A stretch of 17,031 bases of DNA, taken from positions 1-17,031 of the forward strand of contig JAHWIN010000056.1 of NCBI GenBank assembly GCA_019322475.1, read 5' to 3'. The stretch is from Candidatus Woesearchaeota archaeon. GTDB taxonomy: Archaea > Nanobdellota > Nanobdellia > Woesearchaeales > JACPBV01. The position numbers were made by a program, and so were the translations under genes. Within the stretch, counting starts at the first letter, position 1; each line of letters begins with the position of its first letter. The notes beneath the pieces were generated by a model. That model made no database searches and had not been told where the DNA came from. It worked only from the letters and a program-made list of their open reading frames with translations. This document shows, in pieces, positions 1 to 7,518 of this stretch.

Positions 1-56
1 AAGTCTATGTAATATTTATAATTTACTATAAAATTGAAATGAAATCTTATCTGAAA

Positions 57-983
57 TTAAATATCAAGATAAACAACATCTATGGGGAGAAATCCATGAT
101 AAATGGAATATCCAACTGCGATAATAAAAAGTAAAATAATTATGATACTTAGGATAATTCTAATAATTGGTTTGATTTTCTTCATCCTAGAATTTAATAT
201 GTATATAAGCATAAATCCACAAAAAATAAAACTTAAAAATTCTGATATGAAGCAAAACTTATTTAATTTACTTAGAAAAGGTATTGTGTAGCTTACATCA
301 AAAAAGATTGAAGAAAAAATAATAGTAAAAACAGGATAAAGGGTATTAGAAAGGATGAAGTATGTCGGATATAACATATACATCTTAGGTATCTTCTTTT
401 TATAAATCAAGTACAAGGAGATTAAACTCGCTATTAAGGCATATACCCCCCAATACCCTACTGTAAAATATCCATATAAATACAATGACACTTCATCAAT
501 AAGATCGACATATAAATGAGGATATGGGAATACACATTGTCCAGTATTAAATATGCTGATAGATATAATATAAAAGTAGTATATTATAAAAAAGATAAGA
601 ATATATTTTGAAAAATTAGGGTTCTCATCTTTTCGTTTCATTGTCCATATAACAAAATTTAATAGAATGATTAAAAGTATAAAAGGTAAAGAGTAATAGT
701 AAAATGCAATTATTAGCCCAGGAAAGATAATGCCTTTTGAAAATTCAAGTCTTTCAGAAAATATGTTAGATATGACATCTCTTGGATTTCCTATATATGG
801 TCCAAGCCATTCACTAAAAATAATATCATTTGATATTTGTAGACGTGTACTTATTAGATAGCTATATGCTATCGTTGAGATTGATATAATTATTAGACCA
901 ATAAAATAAACAATCAAGACTTTCTTCCAAAGAGTTTGCCTTTTCCAAAATTCTTTGATTCTAATGAACTTTTCCTTTTTCAT
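57..983 (-). CDS. Unknown multi-pass membrane protein
   Basis: I do not recognise this 308-residue protein. It is strongly hydrophobic, with about seven or eight likely membrane segments, for example around residues 22-45, 88-112, 126-143, 170-193, 202-225, 242-262 and 272-294. Basic loops (KRKDE near 116, KKKIPK near 195, RMKKIK near 266) separate them. The N-terminus (MKKEKFIRIKEFWKR) is positively charged, so it probably lies in the cytoplasm. No catalytic or transport signature is visible. Codons are very AT-rich (many ATA, AAA, TAT) compared with genes after position 1200, so the gene may have been acquired or be under weak constraint. A TATA-like GTTTTTATAG lies about 25-35 nt upstream on the minus strand, which fits a leaderless message starting at this ATG. 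The ORF is long and clean, so I trust it as a gene but not any function. Confidence 0.75.
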   Translation of the reverse strand: MKKEKFIRIKEFWKRQTLWKKVLIVYFIGLIIISISTIAYSYLISTRLQISNDIIFSEWLGPYIGNPRDVISNIFSERLEFSKGIIFPGLIIAFYYYSLPFILLIILLNFVIWTMKRKDENPNFSKYILIFFIIYYFYIISISIFNTGQCVFPYPHLYVDLIDEVSLYLYGYFTVGYWGVYALIASLISLYLIYKKKIPKMYMLYPTYFILSNTLYPVFTIIFSSIFFDVSYTIPFLSKLNKFCFISEFLSFIFCGFMLIYILNSRMKKIKPIIRIILSIIIILLFIIAVGYSIYHGFLPIDVVYLDI

Positions 984-1006
984 TCATAGATTATTTAGGG
1001 ACCAAT

Positions 1007-1016
1007 CTATAAAAAC
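1007..1016 (-). promoter_or_regulatory. TATA box for the 57-983 membrane protein
   Basis: On the minus strand this reads GTTTTTATAG, centred about 28 nt before the ATG at 983. That is the spacing expected of an archaeal TATA box driving a leaderless transcript. A perfect 10-bp palindrome, TCATCGATGA, lies just upstream at 1025-1034 or within a few bases of it and could be an operator, but a palindrome this short may be chance. Confidence 0.45.
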
Positions 1017-1237
1017 TTTATCATCGATGAGAAAAGAATTCAATATTACTATTAAATAGAAATGATATGGAGGTTACTTCTTACTTTTTCCTTTTCAATC
1101 CAAATATCCTTTCATAATCTAACCAATATTTAAGAGTTCAACCCCGCAGTCTTCTTGAACTTGAATGTTTTTTAGCAACCGTTTAACTCATCCAATAAAC
1201 AAAACCATTATAAACTTCAGTCATCAGATAAGGCTGT

Positions 1238-1612
1238 ATGGCAATAGAGATCCCGATCTTCTTAGCAAGGCTGTGGGGCAGCTTCTTCATCATCTTTGGC
1301 CTTTTGTTCATCATAACCAAACAGTTAGGAAAAACCATAGAGATGACTGATGACAAGGCATTTGTTATATCCACCGGCTACTTTACCATGCTCATCGGCC
1401 TGATTACAGTTATCCTGCATAATGTCTGGACCCTTGATTGGACCATCGCTATCACTATACTGGGCTGGTCCACCCTGATCAAAGGCATAATGAAGATAGG
1501 GTTCCCGGAACAGATACATAAGCAGGCGCAAAGGTTCAAGAAAAAGCAGTTTGTCAGCGCTGTCTTTCTGTTGATCCTTGGCTCGTGGCTTTTTTGGATG
1601 AGTTTTATCTGA
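1238..1612 (+). CDS. Small four-helix integral membrane protein
   Basis: This 124-residue protein has four predicted membrane helices, at about residues 7-27, 43-62, 66-86 and 105-123. A basic amphipathic stretch (KQAQRFKKKQ, about 95-104) precedes the last helix. There is no enzymatic motif, and I cannot name the family; it resembles the short conserved hypothetical membrane proteins common in uncultivated archaea. The start was chosen because a TATA-like CATTATAAACTT at 1206-1217 lies about 26 nt upstream, giving a nearly leaderless message, and no good Shine-Dalgarno is present. It is convergent with the MATE gene, whose stop is only about 19 nt away, so it is probably transcribed alone. 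Codon use matches the genes downstream rather than the AT-rich ORF at 57-983. Confidence 0.75.
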   Translation: MAIEIPIFLARLWGSFFIIFGLLFIITKQLGKTIEMTDDKAFVISTGYFTMLIGLITVILHNVWTLDWTIAITILGWSTLIKGIMKIGFPEQIHKQAQRFKKKQFVSAVFLLILGSWLFWMSFI

Positions 1613-1630
1613 TCAGCTTTTCGAAAGTTA

Positions 1631-3064
1631 TCAGCCCTGATGTTCCTGATCAGGTATCACCATATCATGGATCACCTTATTCTCCTTCCACGACCCTTTA
1701 AGGAATATCGTTACAGCAAGGGCAGCAGCAACTACATTAGAGACCGGAAAGGCCACCCACAGCCCTGTTGCCTGTAAAGGAGTATATCTCGAAAGGATAA
1801 ATGCGCACGGCAGTTCAAACAGCCACAGGGAAACTACAGCTATCCCCATGGATGTTGCTGTCTTGCCTGCCCCCCTGAATACCCCATTGAGCGCCTGCTG
1901 GATAGCCACAAAACCGAATGTAAACGCCATTATCCTTATGAACAATGCGCTTTCAGCTATCACAGCTTCCTGGCCAGGTATAAAGACTGAAGATATCTGC
2001 CTAGCAAATATAAACCCTATAACACCAAGTGCGCTAAGACCCAAAAAGCCTATAGAAGACGCCTTCCTGACTATCTTCTCCGCCCGAGGGATATTCTCGG
2101 CTCCTATATGCTGCCCAATAAGCGTTGATGTTGCCATGGAAAGCCCTATCGCAGGAAGGATGACCAGGCTAAAGAACTGCATCCCTATCCCGTATGCAGC
2201 TGTAACGATAGTTCCAAATCCTGCAACCAGGAATGTCATGAAGACCATGCCCAATGATTTGGTTGACATCTCCAAGGCTGTAGGTATCCCCAGTGAAAAT
2301 AATTTTTTCACAAAAGACCTATGAAACCTAAGGTTCTTTATCCTCAGCTTTATTCCGTATCTCCCGGTTATCAAAACACCCAAAGCGACTGCAAATGCAA
2401 GCCCCTGTGTTATGGCTGTGGCTATAGCTGCCCCTGTAACGCCATATGAAGGTATGATGCCATAGCCCATTATGAACAGGGGGTCTATTATCAGGTTAAG
2501 CAGGACAGTTCCCAATGTTATGAACATGGGTATCTTGACCTCCCCAACACCCCTAAGAAGGTTCTGGAAAGACATATAGCTGAATACAAATGTCATGCTG
2601 ATAAATGATATGTGCAGGTAAGAGATAGATCCTGCAGCAACAGCCTCTTCAGCGCCCATAAGCGATATGATAGGGCCTGTAAAAAGATACCCTAATATGG
2701 ACATCACCATAGCCACTAAAAATGTGAGGGATATTGCCTGGCCTGCTGCAAAATCAACACCCTGCTGGTGGTCTTTCCCCTTATACTGGGCTATAAGGAT
2801 GCTTCCTGCAGCAGAAAGCCCTATCCCAAGGGATATGAAAAGGAATATTACAGGAAAGCTCAATGATATTGAAGCGACAGCCCCCGCCCCTAATCTTCCA
2901 ACCCAAAAGATATCTGTCAGCTGATATGCTGTATGCAGGAGGTTTCCGATTATTATGGGTATGGACAATGACAAAAGCGACTTTATTATCGAACCGTTAA
3001 GCAGCTTGTTGCCCTGCCCCGCTATAATCTCCTTGTCTTCCACCTTTATCCCTTCCTCTTCCAT
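1631..3064 (-). CDS. MATE family multidrug/Na+ (or H+) antiporter
   Basis: A 477-residue inner-membrane efflux transporter of the multi-antimicrobial extrusion (MATE) family, which exports cationic organic compounds in exchange for Na+ or H+. Two homologous six-helix halves are visible. The first begins at about residue 28 (SLLSLSIPIIIGNLLHTAYQ, then TDIFWVGRLG), the second at about residue 245 (KKLFSLGIPTALEMSTKSLG). The TDIFWVGRLG and GIGLSAAGSILIAQYKG stretches are typical MATE N-lobe signatures, and GAENIPRAEKIVRKA is the equivalent loop of the C-lobe. Length is normal for the family. The first 27 residues form a charged cytoplasmic tail. An alternative, a lipid-linked flippase of the wider MOP superfamily, is less likely because of the DinF/NorM-like first helix. 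The substrate cannot be read from sequence. It is followed at a distance of about 150 nt upstream by the HTH regulator on the same strand; whether they share a transcript is unclear. Confidence 0.93.
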   Translation of the reverse strand: MEEEGIKVEDKEIIAGQGNKLLNGSIIKSLLSLSIPIIIGNLLHTAYQLTDIFWVGRLGAGAVASISLSFPVIFLFISLGIGLSAAGSILIAQYKGKDHQQGVDFAAGQAISLTFLVAMVMSILGYLFTGPIISLMGAEEAVAAGSISYLHISFISMTFVFSYMSFQNLLRGVGEVKIPMFITLGTVLLNLIIDPLFIMGYGIIPSYGVTGAAIATAITQGLAFAVALGVLITGRYGIKLRIKNLRFHRSFVKKLFSLGIPTALEMSTKSLGMVFMTFLVAGFGTIVTAAYGIGMQFFSLVILPAIGLSMATSTLIGQHIGAENIPRAEKIVRKASSIGFLGLSALGVIGFIFARQISSVFIPGQEAVIAESALFIRIMAFTFGFVAIQQALNGVFRGAGKTATSMGIAVVSLWLFELPCAFILSRYTPLQATGLWVAFPVSNVVAAALAVTIFLKGSWKENKVIHDMVIPDQEHQG

Positions 3065-3217
3065 CTTTATCCTTTTATTCTTCCTATCGTTTATCCTTTT
3101 TATCGTATTATCATGTCAGAGCTCTTGATCGTCCATGCATGAAACCCCTGGCCCGTATGATGCGCCTTAAAAGGTTAAGAACCCCCATAGTGAAAATATT
3201 TCCATGAAAATCAGGGA

Positions 3218-4099
3218 TTATTTGAACTCCTTTAAAAACTTTATCAAGTCCCTTGCTTTCTCAAACTCCATAAATTCCTCTTTCGTCAATGAAGGGGCCT
3301 TTTTAGGCTTCTTCTTCTTATATATTGTAAGCCTGTCTGCATCCACAAGCTTTGACAGGGAGTCAAGCCCCGGATTCGGCTTGTCCCCTATCTTAGTCAG
3401 TATCAGCTCGTCTTCCTTTTTTGCGATGATGTCAAAAGGGACCTTGTCTGTATCTACCGCCTTAAATCCAAGAGTTGAGTACTTGTTCAAAAGGTCTCCC
3501 CTGCCGGAAGCAAGGCTCCTGTTTGGGGGCATGCCTGCCCTTTTTTCAAAGACATCTATCTTATCGAAGACAGAATGCCCGAATATATCATAGATCTTAA
3601 GCGCCTTGTTTACGGTGACGTTGGACTCGCCGCTCTCATACCTCTGCACCATCTTCTTGCTTACCCCTATCTTTCTTGATATGTCCCCTAAGGATATTCC
3701 CCTCTGCTCCCTTATCCGCCTTACCTTCTCACCAATGACCCTTGCGGTCTGGCCGGCATGGTCAGACCTGATGAAAAAAAGCCTGTTATCCAAAGATGCT
3801 TTGAAGCTCTCAAGGTTCAATGTGTATATCCCGCATCTTAGATACACCACATTATCGCATAAAGGGATTCCTGCCTTCTTGCATATCATCAGAGGAGAAG
3901 CTCCCATATAAGAAGCTATATGCCTCATCTGGAATGCATAGTCCTCAGGGATGGCATTGGCATCCTCTAAAACCTTAATCAAAAGTATCCTTTCCTGCTT
4001 CCTTGCAAGGATGTCAAACGCTGTCCTTTTAAGTGATTTTATAGTATACCCCTTTCTAAGGAGGCATATGCTTGCTTTCTCGATTATGCCCTGCTTCAT
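3218..4099 (-). CDS. COG1395-type archaeal HTH transcriptional regulator
   Basis: A 293-residue DNA-binding protein resembling the archaeal 'putative HTH-type transcriptional regulatory protein' family. Residues about 120-174 form an XRE/Cro-type helix-turn-helix (VIGEKVRRIREQRGISLG, then GVSKKMVQRYESG). The N-terminal part (about 1-110) looks like a degenerate restriction-endonuclease-like fold: FDILARKQERILLIKV has D29 and K42 with alternating hydrophobics. A similar segment recurs after the HTH (FDIIAKKEDELILTKI, D223 and K236), so the protein seems to carry two related modules flanking the HTH. The C-terminus is lysine-rich, then helical. It is transcribed divergently from cmk through a shared TATA region; minus-strand spacing suggests a leaderless start at 4099. 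Targets are unknown; autoregulation of the divergent region is plausible but inferred. Confidence 0.85.
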   Translation of the reverse strand: MKQGIIEKASICLLRKGYTIKSLKRTAFDILARKQERILLIKVLEDANAIPEDYAFQMRHIASYMGASPLMICKKAGIPLCDNVVYLRCGIYTLNLESFKASLDNRLFFIRSDHAGQTARVIGEKVRRIREQRGISLGDISRKIGVSKKMVQRYESGESNVTVNKALKIYDIFGHSVFDKIDVFEKRAGMPPNRSLASGRGDLLNKYSTLGFKAVDTDKVPFDIIAKKEDELILTKIGDKPNPGLDSLSKLVDADRLTIYKKKKPKKAPSLTKEEFMEFEKARDLIKFLKEFK

Positions 4100-4120
4100 G
4101 GCATATCCAAATTAAAGGTA

Positions 4121-4137
4121 ATATTTAAATATATAAG
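4121..4137. promoter_or_regulatory. Bidirectional TATA region between regulator and cmk
   Basis: The stretch ATATTTAAATATATAAG can act as a TATA box in both directions. On the minus strand it lies about 28 nt before the regulator's ATG at 4099 (leaderless). On the plus strand the expected start is about 4155-4160, just before a short ATG ORF at 4161 and about 85 nt before cmk. Inferred from position and composition only. Confidence 0.6.
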
Positions 4138-4160
4138 GTATGTTATCAGGATTGCGTATC

Positions 4161-4238
4161 ATGGGGCAAGCCCGCCACAGGCAGCATGAAGATTCTCTTG
4201 CCAGGCGCCTCTGCATAGCATATTTCCCTGGAAGGTAA
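4161..4238 (+). CDS. Possible 25-codon upstream ORF in the cmk leader
   Basis: An ATG at 4161 opens a 25-codon reading frame (MGQARHRQHEDSL..., ending ...AYFPGR) that stops with TAA at 4236-4238, five bases before the cmk ATG at 4244. Its ATG lies within a few bases of the transcription start predicted from the TATA box at 4121-4137, so it would be the first start codon of a leaderless mRNA. The purine-rich GGAAGG that serves as the cmk Shine-Dalgarno is inside its last codons. It also contains an inverted repeat, GGCAAG (4165-4170) with CTTGCC (4197-4202). It may be a leader peptide coupled to cmk translation or a chance ORF. I recognise no homologue. Confidence 0.25.
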   Translation: MGQARHRQHEDSLARRLCIAYFPGR

Positions 4239-4243
4239 AAAAG

Positions 4244-4783
4244 ATGAAGATAACGGTAAGCGGCATCGCAGGGTCTGGAAAATCGACAGTAGCCAGTATG
4301 CTGGCAAAAAAGCTCGGTTATGCCCACTACTCTATAGGGAGCCTCATGAGGAGCCTGGCAAAGGAAAAAGGCATCAGCCTTCTGGAGCTAAGCAAGCAGG
4401 CTGAAGGCAACAAGGCCATAGATCGGGAGCTCGACAGCAAACAGGAAGAGATAGGAAAAAAAAAGGATAACTTCGTTATCGATTCAAGGCTCGGCTTCCA
4501 TTTCATACCAGACTCGATAAAGGTCTTTCTTGAAGTTGACCTGAATGAAGCGGCAAAAAGGATACTAAAAGAGAAAAGGCAGCATGAACAATACAAGGAC
4601 ATACAGGATTCCATAAAAAAGATAAAAGCAAGGATAAGCTCAGAAGACAGGCGCTATGGAAGTTATTATGGCCTTGATTATAAGGACAGGAAACACTATG
4701 ACCTCATCATAGACACCACAGGCATAAAGCCCGAAGAGATAATCAGGATAATACTGGAAAAGGTCCAGGGATTAAATCGATAA
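4244..4783 (+). CDS. cmk: Cytidylate kinase (archaeal type)
   Basis: A 179-residue cytosolic nucleoside monophosphate kinase that phosphorylates CMP (and dCMP) with ATP for pyrimidine nucleotide synthesis. The N-terminus is a P-loop, GIAGSGKS (residues 7-14), preceded by MKITVS as in archaeal Cmk. HYSIGSLMRSLAKEKG (about 28-43) matches the NMP-binding helix, FVIDSRLGFHFIP (about 77-89) the second strand and substrate contact, and KARISSEDRRYGSYYGLDY (about 128-146) the LID arginine region with the conserved YYGLD of archaeal CMP kinases. Length is typical of the short archaeal form, distinct from the bacterial 225-residue form. GGAAGG at 4230-4235 is the likely ribosome-binding site. The next gene is 74 nt downstream with its own TATA box, so cmk is probably transcribed alone. 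Confidence 0.93.
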   Translation: MKITVSGIAGSGKSTVASMLAKKLGYAHYSIGSLMRSLAKEKGISLLELSKQAEGNKAIDRELDSKQEEIGKKKDNFVIDSRLGFHFIPDSIKVFLEVDLNEAAKRILKEKRQHEQYKDIQDSIKKIKARISSEDRRYGSYYGLDYKDRKHYDLIIDTTGIKPEEIIRIILEKVQGLNR

Positions 4784-4784
4784 G

Positions 4785-4797
4785 TTTATAAATAAGG
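4785..4797 (+). promoter_or_regulatory. TATA box of the FKBP-ftsZ-secE-spt5 operon
   Basis: TTTATAAATAAGG lies directly after the cmk stop codon. A start about 26 nt downstream (near 4815) would give the FKBP mRNA a leader of about 45 nt. Almost the same string, TTTATAAATAAAGG, precedes rpl11 (7520-7533), so it appears to be a strong promoter form in this genome. Confidence 0.6.
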
Positions 4798-4857
4798 ATG
4801 TCACCCCCAACTATGTTATTTCTCCCAAATCTTAATTTGAGGTAGAAATAGAATCAG

Positions 4858-5667
4858 ATGCAGCCGGTTGCGGGAGATCAAAGGCAAAAGCCAGCCATTT
4901 CAGGAAGCGATGCTGCAAAAGTTAAGCTCAAGATGATAAAAGAAAACGACTTCATAGAATTAGAGTATACCGGAAAGATAAAAGAAGAGGGTATGGTCTT
5001 TGATACCACAGATGAGAAGGCTGCAAAAGAAAACGGGATCTTCCAGGAAGGTATGAAGTTCAGGCCGAAGGTTATCTGTTTAGGCAAAGGCCAGATCATC
5101 AAAGGCCTTGACAAGGCTCTTGCAGGAAAAGAGCTCAATAAAGAATACACTATAGAGGTCAGCCAGGAAGACGCCTATGGGAAAAAGGACGCAAAGCTTA
5201 TACAATTGGTCCCGACATCAAGGTTCACAAAGCAGAATATCCAGCCTGTTCCCGGACTGCAATTGAACATCGACGGGATGATAGGCGTAATAAAAACAGT
5301 CTCAGGAGGAAGGACATTGGTTGACTTCAACCACCCTCTAAGCGGAAAGGACCTCGTCTATGAGATAAAGGCTAACAGAATAGTTTCAGATGATAAGGAA
5401 AAGATAAGCTCGCTTCTAAGCATGATTATGGGAATAGAGGATGCAGAGGTAAGCATAACTGAAAACAAGGCAAAGATAGTCTCTAAGCAGGATGTCCCCA
5501 AGGCAATAGAGGAAAGCCTGAAAAAGAAGATAAGTGAGTTTATTCCGGGCATAAAAGACATAGCTTTTTCAAAGCCAAAGGACGCTGCTCCTGCACAATC
5601 AAAGGCCAAAAAAGAACAAGAAGATTTAAATACCAGCAGCCCGGATGATAAGCCAGGGGGAGGGTAA
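4858..5667 (+). CDS. FKBP-type peptidyl-prolyl isomerase, archaeal long form
   Basis: A 269-residue FKBP-family prolyl isomerase and chaperone of the SlyD-like archaeal class. The FKBP core starts at about residue 28 (ENDFIELEYTGKIKEEG) with FDTTDEKAAKENG, ICLGKGQIIKGLDKALAGKE and EVSQEDAYGKKDAKL; the segment after this is the insert-in-flap domain, and NIDGMIGVIKTVSGGRTLVDFNHPL returns to the core. Residues about 180-240 form the extra C-terminal domain seen in archaeal FKBP26-type proteins. The last 30 residues are a charged, Pro/Gly-rich disordered tail. The first 25 residues are unusual; a second ATG at 4933 (MIKENDF) could be the true start, since GAGGT at 4839-4843 is 14 nt from the first ATG and neither start has a well-placed Shine-Dalgarno. 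It sits two bases before ftsZ, so it is likely co-transcribed with the division and secretion genes. Confidence 0.9.
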   Translation: MQPVAGDQRQKPAISGSDAAKVKLKMIKENDFIELEYTGKIKEEGMVFDTTDEKAAKENGIFQEGMKFRPKVICLGKGQIIKGLDKALAGKELNKEYTIEVSQEDAYGKKDAKLIQLVPTSRFTKQNIQPVPGLQLNIDGMIGVIKTVSGGRTLVDFNHPLSGKDLVYEIKANRIVSDDKEKISSLLSMIMGIEDAEVSITENKAKIVSKQDVPKAIEESLKKKISEFIPGIKDIAFSKPKDAAPAQSKAKKEQEDLNTSSPDDKPGGG

Positions 5668-5669
5668 AA

Positions 5670-6809
5670 TTGGAAACATTCATCAAGGAGGCAACAGATA
5701 TAGCTAATAAGGAGTTCTCTCAGCCTCAGGATAACAGCCAATATCAAAAAAGCGGCAGCAATAACGACATAGATGCTGAGCTCGAAGCATTCTTATCAAG
5801 GCAAAAGGCTACTATAAAAGTTGTAGGTGCAGGCGGAGGGGGAAACAACACTATAAACAGGATATCTGAAGTTGGTATAAAAGGGGCTGAATCTATAGCC
5901 ATAAATACCGACGCCCAGGATCTCCTCTATACTACAGCAGATAAGAAGATCCTCATAGGAAGGGAGATAACAAGGGGCATGGGAGCCGGCTCTAACCCCA
6001 AGATAGGGGAAGAGGCAGCCCACGAGCAGGAACAGGAGATAAAGAAGGCCCTGGAACACTCAGACATGGTATTTATCACCTGCGGATTAGGCGGAGGTAC
6101 CGGAACCGGCTCAGCACCTATAATCGCAGAGATAGCAAAAAAATTAAATGCTTTGACAGTAGGCATAGTTACCCTTCCTTTTGCTATGGAAGGCCATACA
6201 AGATACGAAAATGCAGTCATAGGCCTCGAGAAGATGGAGCAGATAGTTGACACATTGATAGTTATCCCAAACGACAAGTTACTCGAGCTTGCGCCTGACC
6301 TTCCGCTTCATACGGCATTCAAGGTTGCAGACGAGATACTGACTAACGCTGTAAAAGGGATATCAGAGCTTGTCACATCTGCAGGCCTTGTAAACCTTGA
6401 TTTTGCAGACATCAGGGCTGTGATGAAAGGCGGAGGTGTTGCATTGATCGGCCTTGGAGAATCAGATTCAGAGAACAGGGCAGTTGAGGCTGTGGAAAAA
6501 GCTATAAACAACCCTCTTCTGGATGCTGAGATAGCGGGGGCGAACGGCGCTCTGGTCAATGTTTCAGGCGGGGAAGACATGACCCTTGACGAAGCCAGAA
6601 AGGTCGTCGAGACCATATCAGAGCAGCTAAGCGATGATGCAAGGATAATATGGGGAGCCCAGATATACAAGGACCTAAAGAACACGATAAGGACCATGCT
6701 TATAGTCACAGGGGTGAAATCATCCCAGATATTCGGCGGCGAAGTTACATTGACAAACAAGAAGAAAAAGGAGATAGAAAGGGAGTTAGGCATAGACTTC
6801 ATAAGCTAA
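5670..6809 (+). CDS. ftsZ: Cell division protein FtsZ
   Basis: A 379-residue tubulin-like GTPase that polymerises into the cytokinetic ring. The first 45 residues are a variable, polar N-terminal extension. The GTPase domain starts with KVVGAGGGGNNTINR (about 50-64); the tubulin signature GGGTGTG is at 141-147; the T7 synergy loop NLDFADIRAVM is at 242-252, so the catalytic aspartates are present. The C-terminal domain ends soon after EKEIERELGIDF-like sequence with no long linker or acidic anchor peptide, which resembles archaeal FtsZ. The start is TTG at 5670, placed six bases after a strong GGAGG Shine-Dalgarno (5659-5663) that lies in the end of the FKBP gene. SecE follows one base after the stop. 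Confidence 0.97.
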   Translation: METFIKEATDIANKEFSQPQDNSQYQKSGSNNDIDAELEAFLSRQKATIKVVGAGGGGNNTINRISEVGIKGAESIAINTDAQDLLYTTADKKILIGREITRGMGAGSNPKIGEEAAHEQEQEIKKALEHSDMVFITCGLGGGTGTGSAPIIAEIAKKLNALTVGIVTLPFAMEGHTRYENAVIGLEKMEQIVDTLIVIPNDKLLELAPDLPLHTAFKVADEILTNAVKGISELVTSAGLVNLDFADIRAVMKGGGVALIGLGESDSENRAVEAVEKAINNPLLDAEIAGANGALVNVSGGEDMTLDEARKVVETISEQLSDDARIIWGAQIYKDLKNTIRTMLIVTGVKSSQIFGGEVTLTNKKKKEIERELGIDFIS

Positions 6810-6810
6810 G

Positions 6811-6999
6811 ATGAAAATAAGACCATTATGGACAAAGCTGAAAAGCTTTATCAACGAAAGCGGAAGAGTGCTTAGGATAACAAAAAAGCCGGACAAGGCT
6901 GAATTCCTGACTATTGTGAAGGCTTCTGCTCTGGGAATGGCGGCCATAGGCCTGATAGGGTTCATAATCCAGATGACCAACATATTGTTTTTCAAATAA
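6811..6999 (+). CDS. secE: Preprotein translocase subunit SecE (Sec61 gamma)
   Basis: A 62-residue tail-anchored subunit of the SecYEG/Sec61 channel. The cytoplasmic amphipathic helix contains the conserved WTKLKSFINESGRVLRITKKP stretch (about 7-27, shown in part), the hinge is KPDKAEFLTIVKASALG, and a single membrane helix runs from about residue 40 to 60 (MAAIGLIGFIIQMTNILF). Length is normal for archaeal SecE. It starts one base after the ftsZ stop codon, so expression depends on the upstream message. The order ftsZ-secE-spt5-rpl11 is common in archaea. Confidence 0.95.
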   Translation: MKIRPLWTKLKSFINESGRVLRITKKPDKAEFLTIVKASALGMAAIGLIGFIIQMTNILFFK

Positions 7000-7031
7000 A
7001 CAACTATATTGCATACAACTATAAAAGAAAA

Positions 7032-7517
7032 ATGGAAGAAGAAAAAAACAACCGGGAAAATGAGGTAATATATCCTCTAAGGGTCACTGCCAACAGGGAA
7101 GACCAGGTTATGGATTTTGTTACAGCCAACGCCAAGAACAAGAAGCTTGAGGTGTATTCAGTTATAAGGCCTCACGGCATGAGAGGTTATATTTTCGTAG
7201 AAGCAGGCTCAAGGACAGATGCAGAGCAGGCAGCTTTCAACGTACCTTATGCAAGAGGCATACTCTCTAAGCCAATAGAATACAGGGAGATAGAGCACAT
7301 GCTTGAGCAGGTCAAGAAAGACGTAAACATACAGAAAAATGACATTGTCGAGATAATATCAGGCCCGTTCAAGAGGGAAAATGCCAAGATAACAAGGATA
7401 GACAAGCAGAAAGAGGAGGTTGTCGTAGAGCTTCTTCAGGCAGCTGTCCAGATCCCCATAACTCTTAGGATGGATGCTGTAAAAGTAGTCAGAAGGGATA
7501 AGGAAGATGAAGAGTAA
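7032..7517 (+). CDS. spt5: Transcription elongation factor Spt5 (archaeal NusG)
   Basis: A 161-residue elongation factor that clamps RNA polymerase with its NGN domain. The NGN domain spans about 14-92 (YPLRVTANREDQVMDF; EVYSVIRPHGMRGYIFVEA; AAFNVPYARGILS). A KOW domain at about 101-158 begins NIQKNDIVEIISGPFKREN and carries the ribosome- or Spt4-side contact. The first 13 residues are a short charged tail. It lies 32 nt after secE; a weak TATA-like ACTATATTG at about 7001-7010 could add an internal promoter. Archaeal Spt5 usually pairs with Spt4, which is encoded elsewhere. Confidence 0.95.
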   Translation: MEEEKNNRENEVIYPLRVTANREDQVMDFVTANAKNKKLEVYSVIRPHGMRGYIFVEAGSRTDAEQAAFNVPYARGILSKPIEYREIEHMLEQVKKDVNIQKNDIVEIISGPFKRENAKITRIDKQKEEVVVELLQAAVQIPITLRMDAVKVVRRDKEDEE

Positions 7518-7518
7518 T

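Noticed and set aside
103..291. A 62-codon plus-strand ORF inside the 57-983 gene
   Set aside because: It is antisense to a longer, clean membrane-protein gene, and its hydrophobic translation is typical of a shadow of A/T-rich transmembrane codons.
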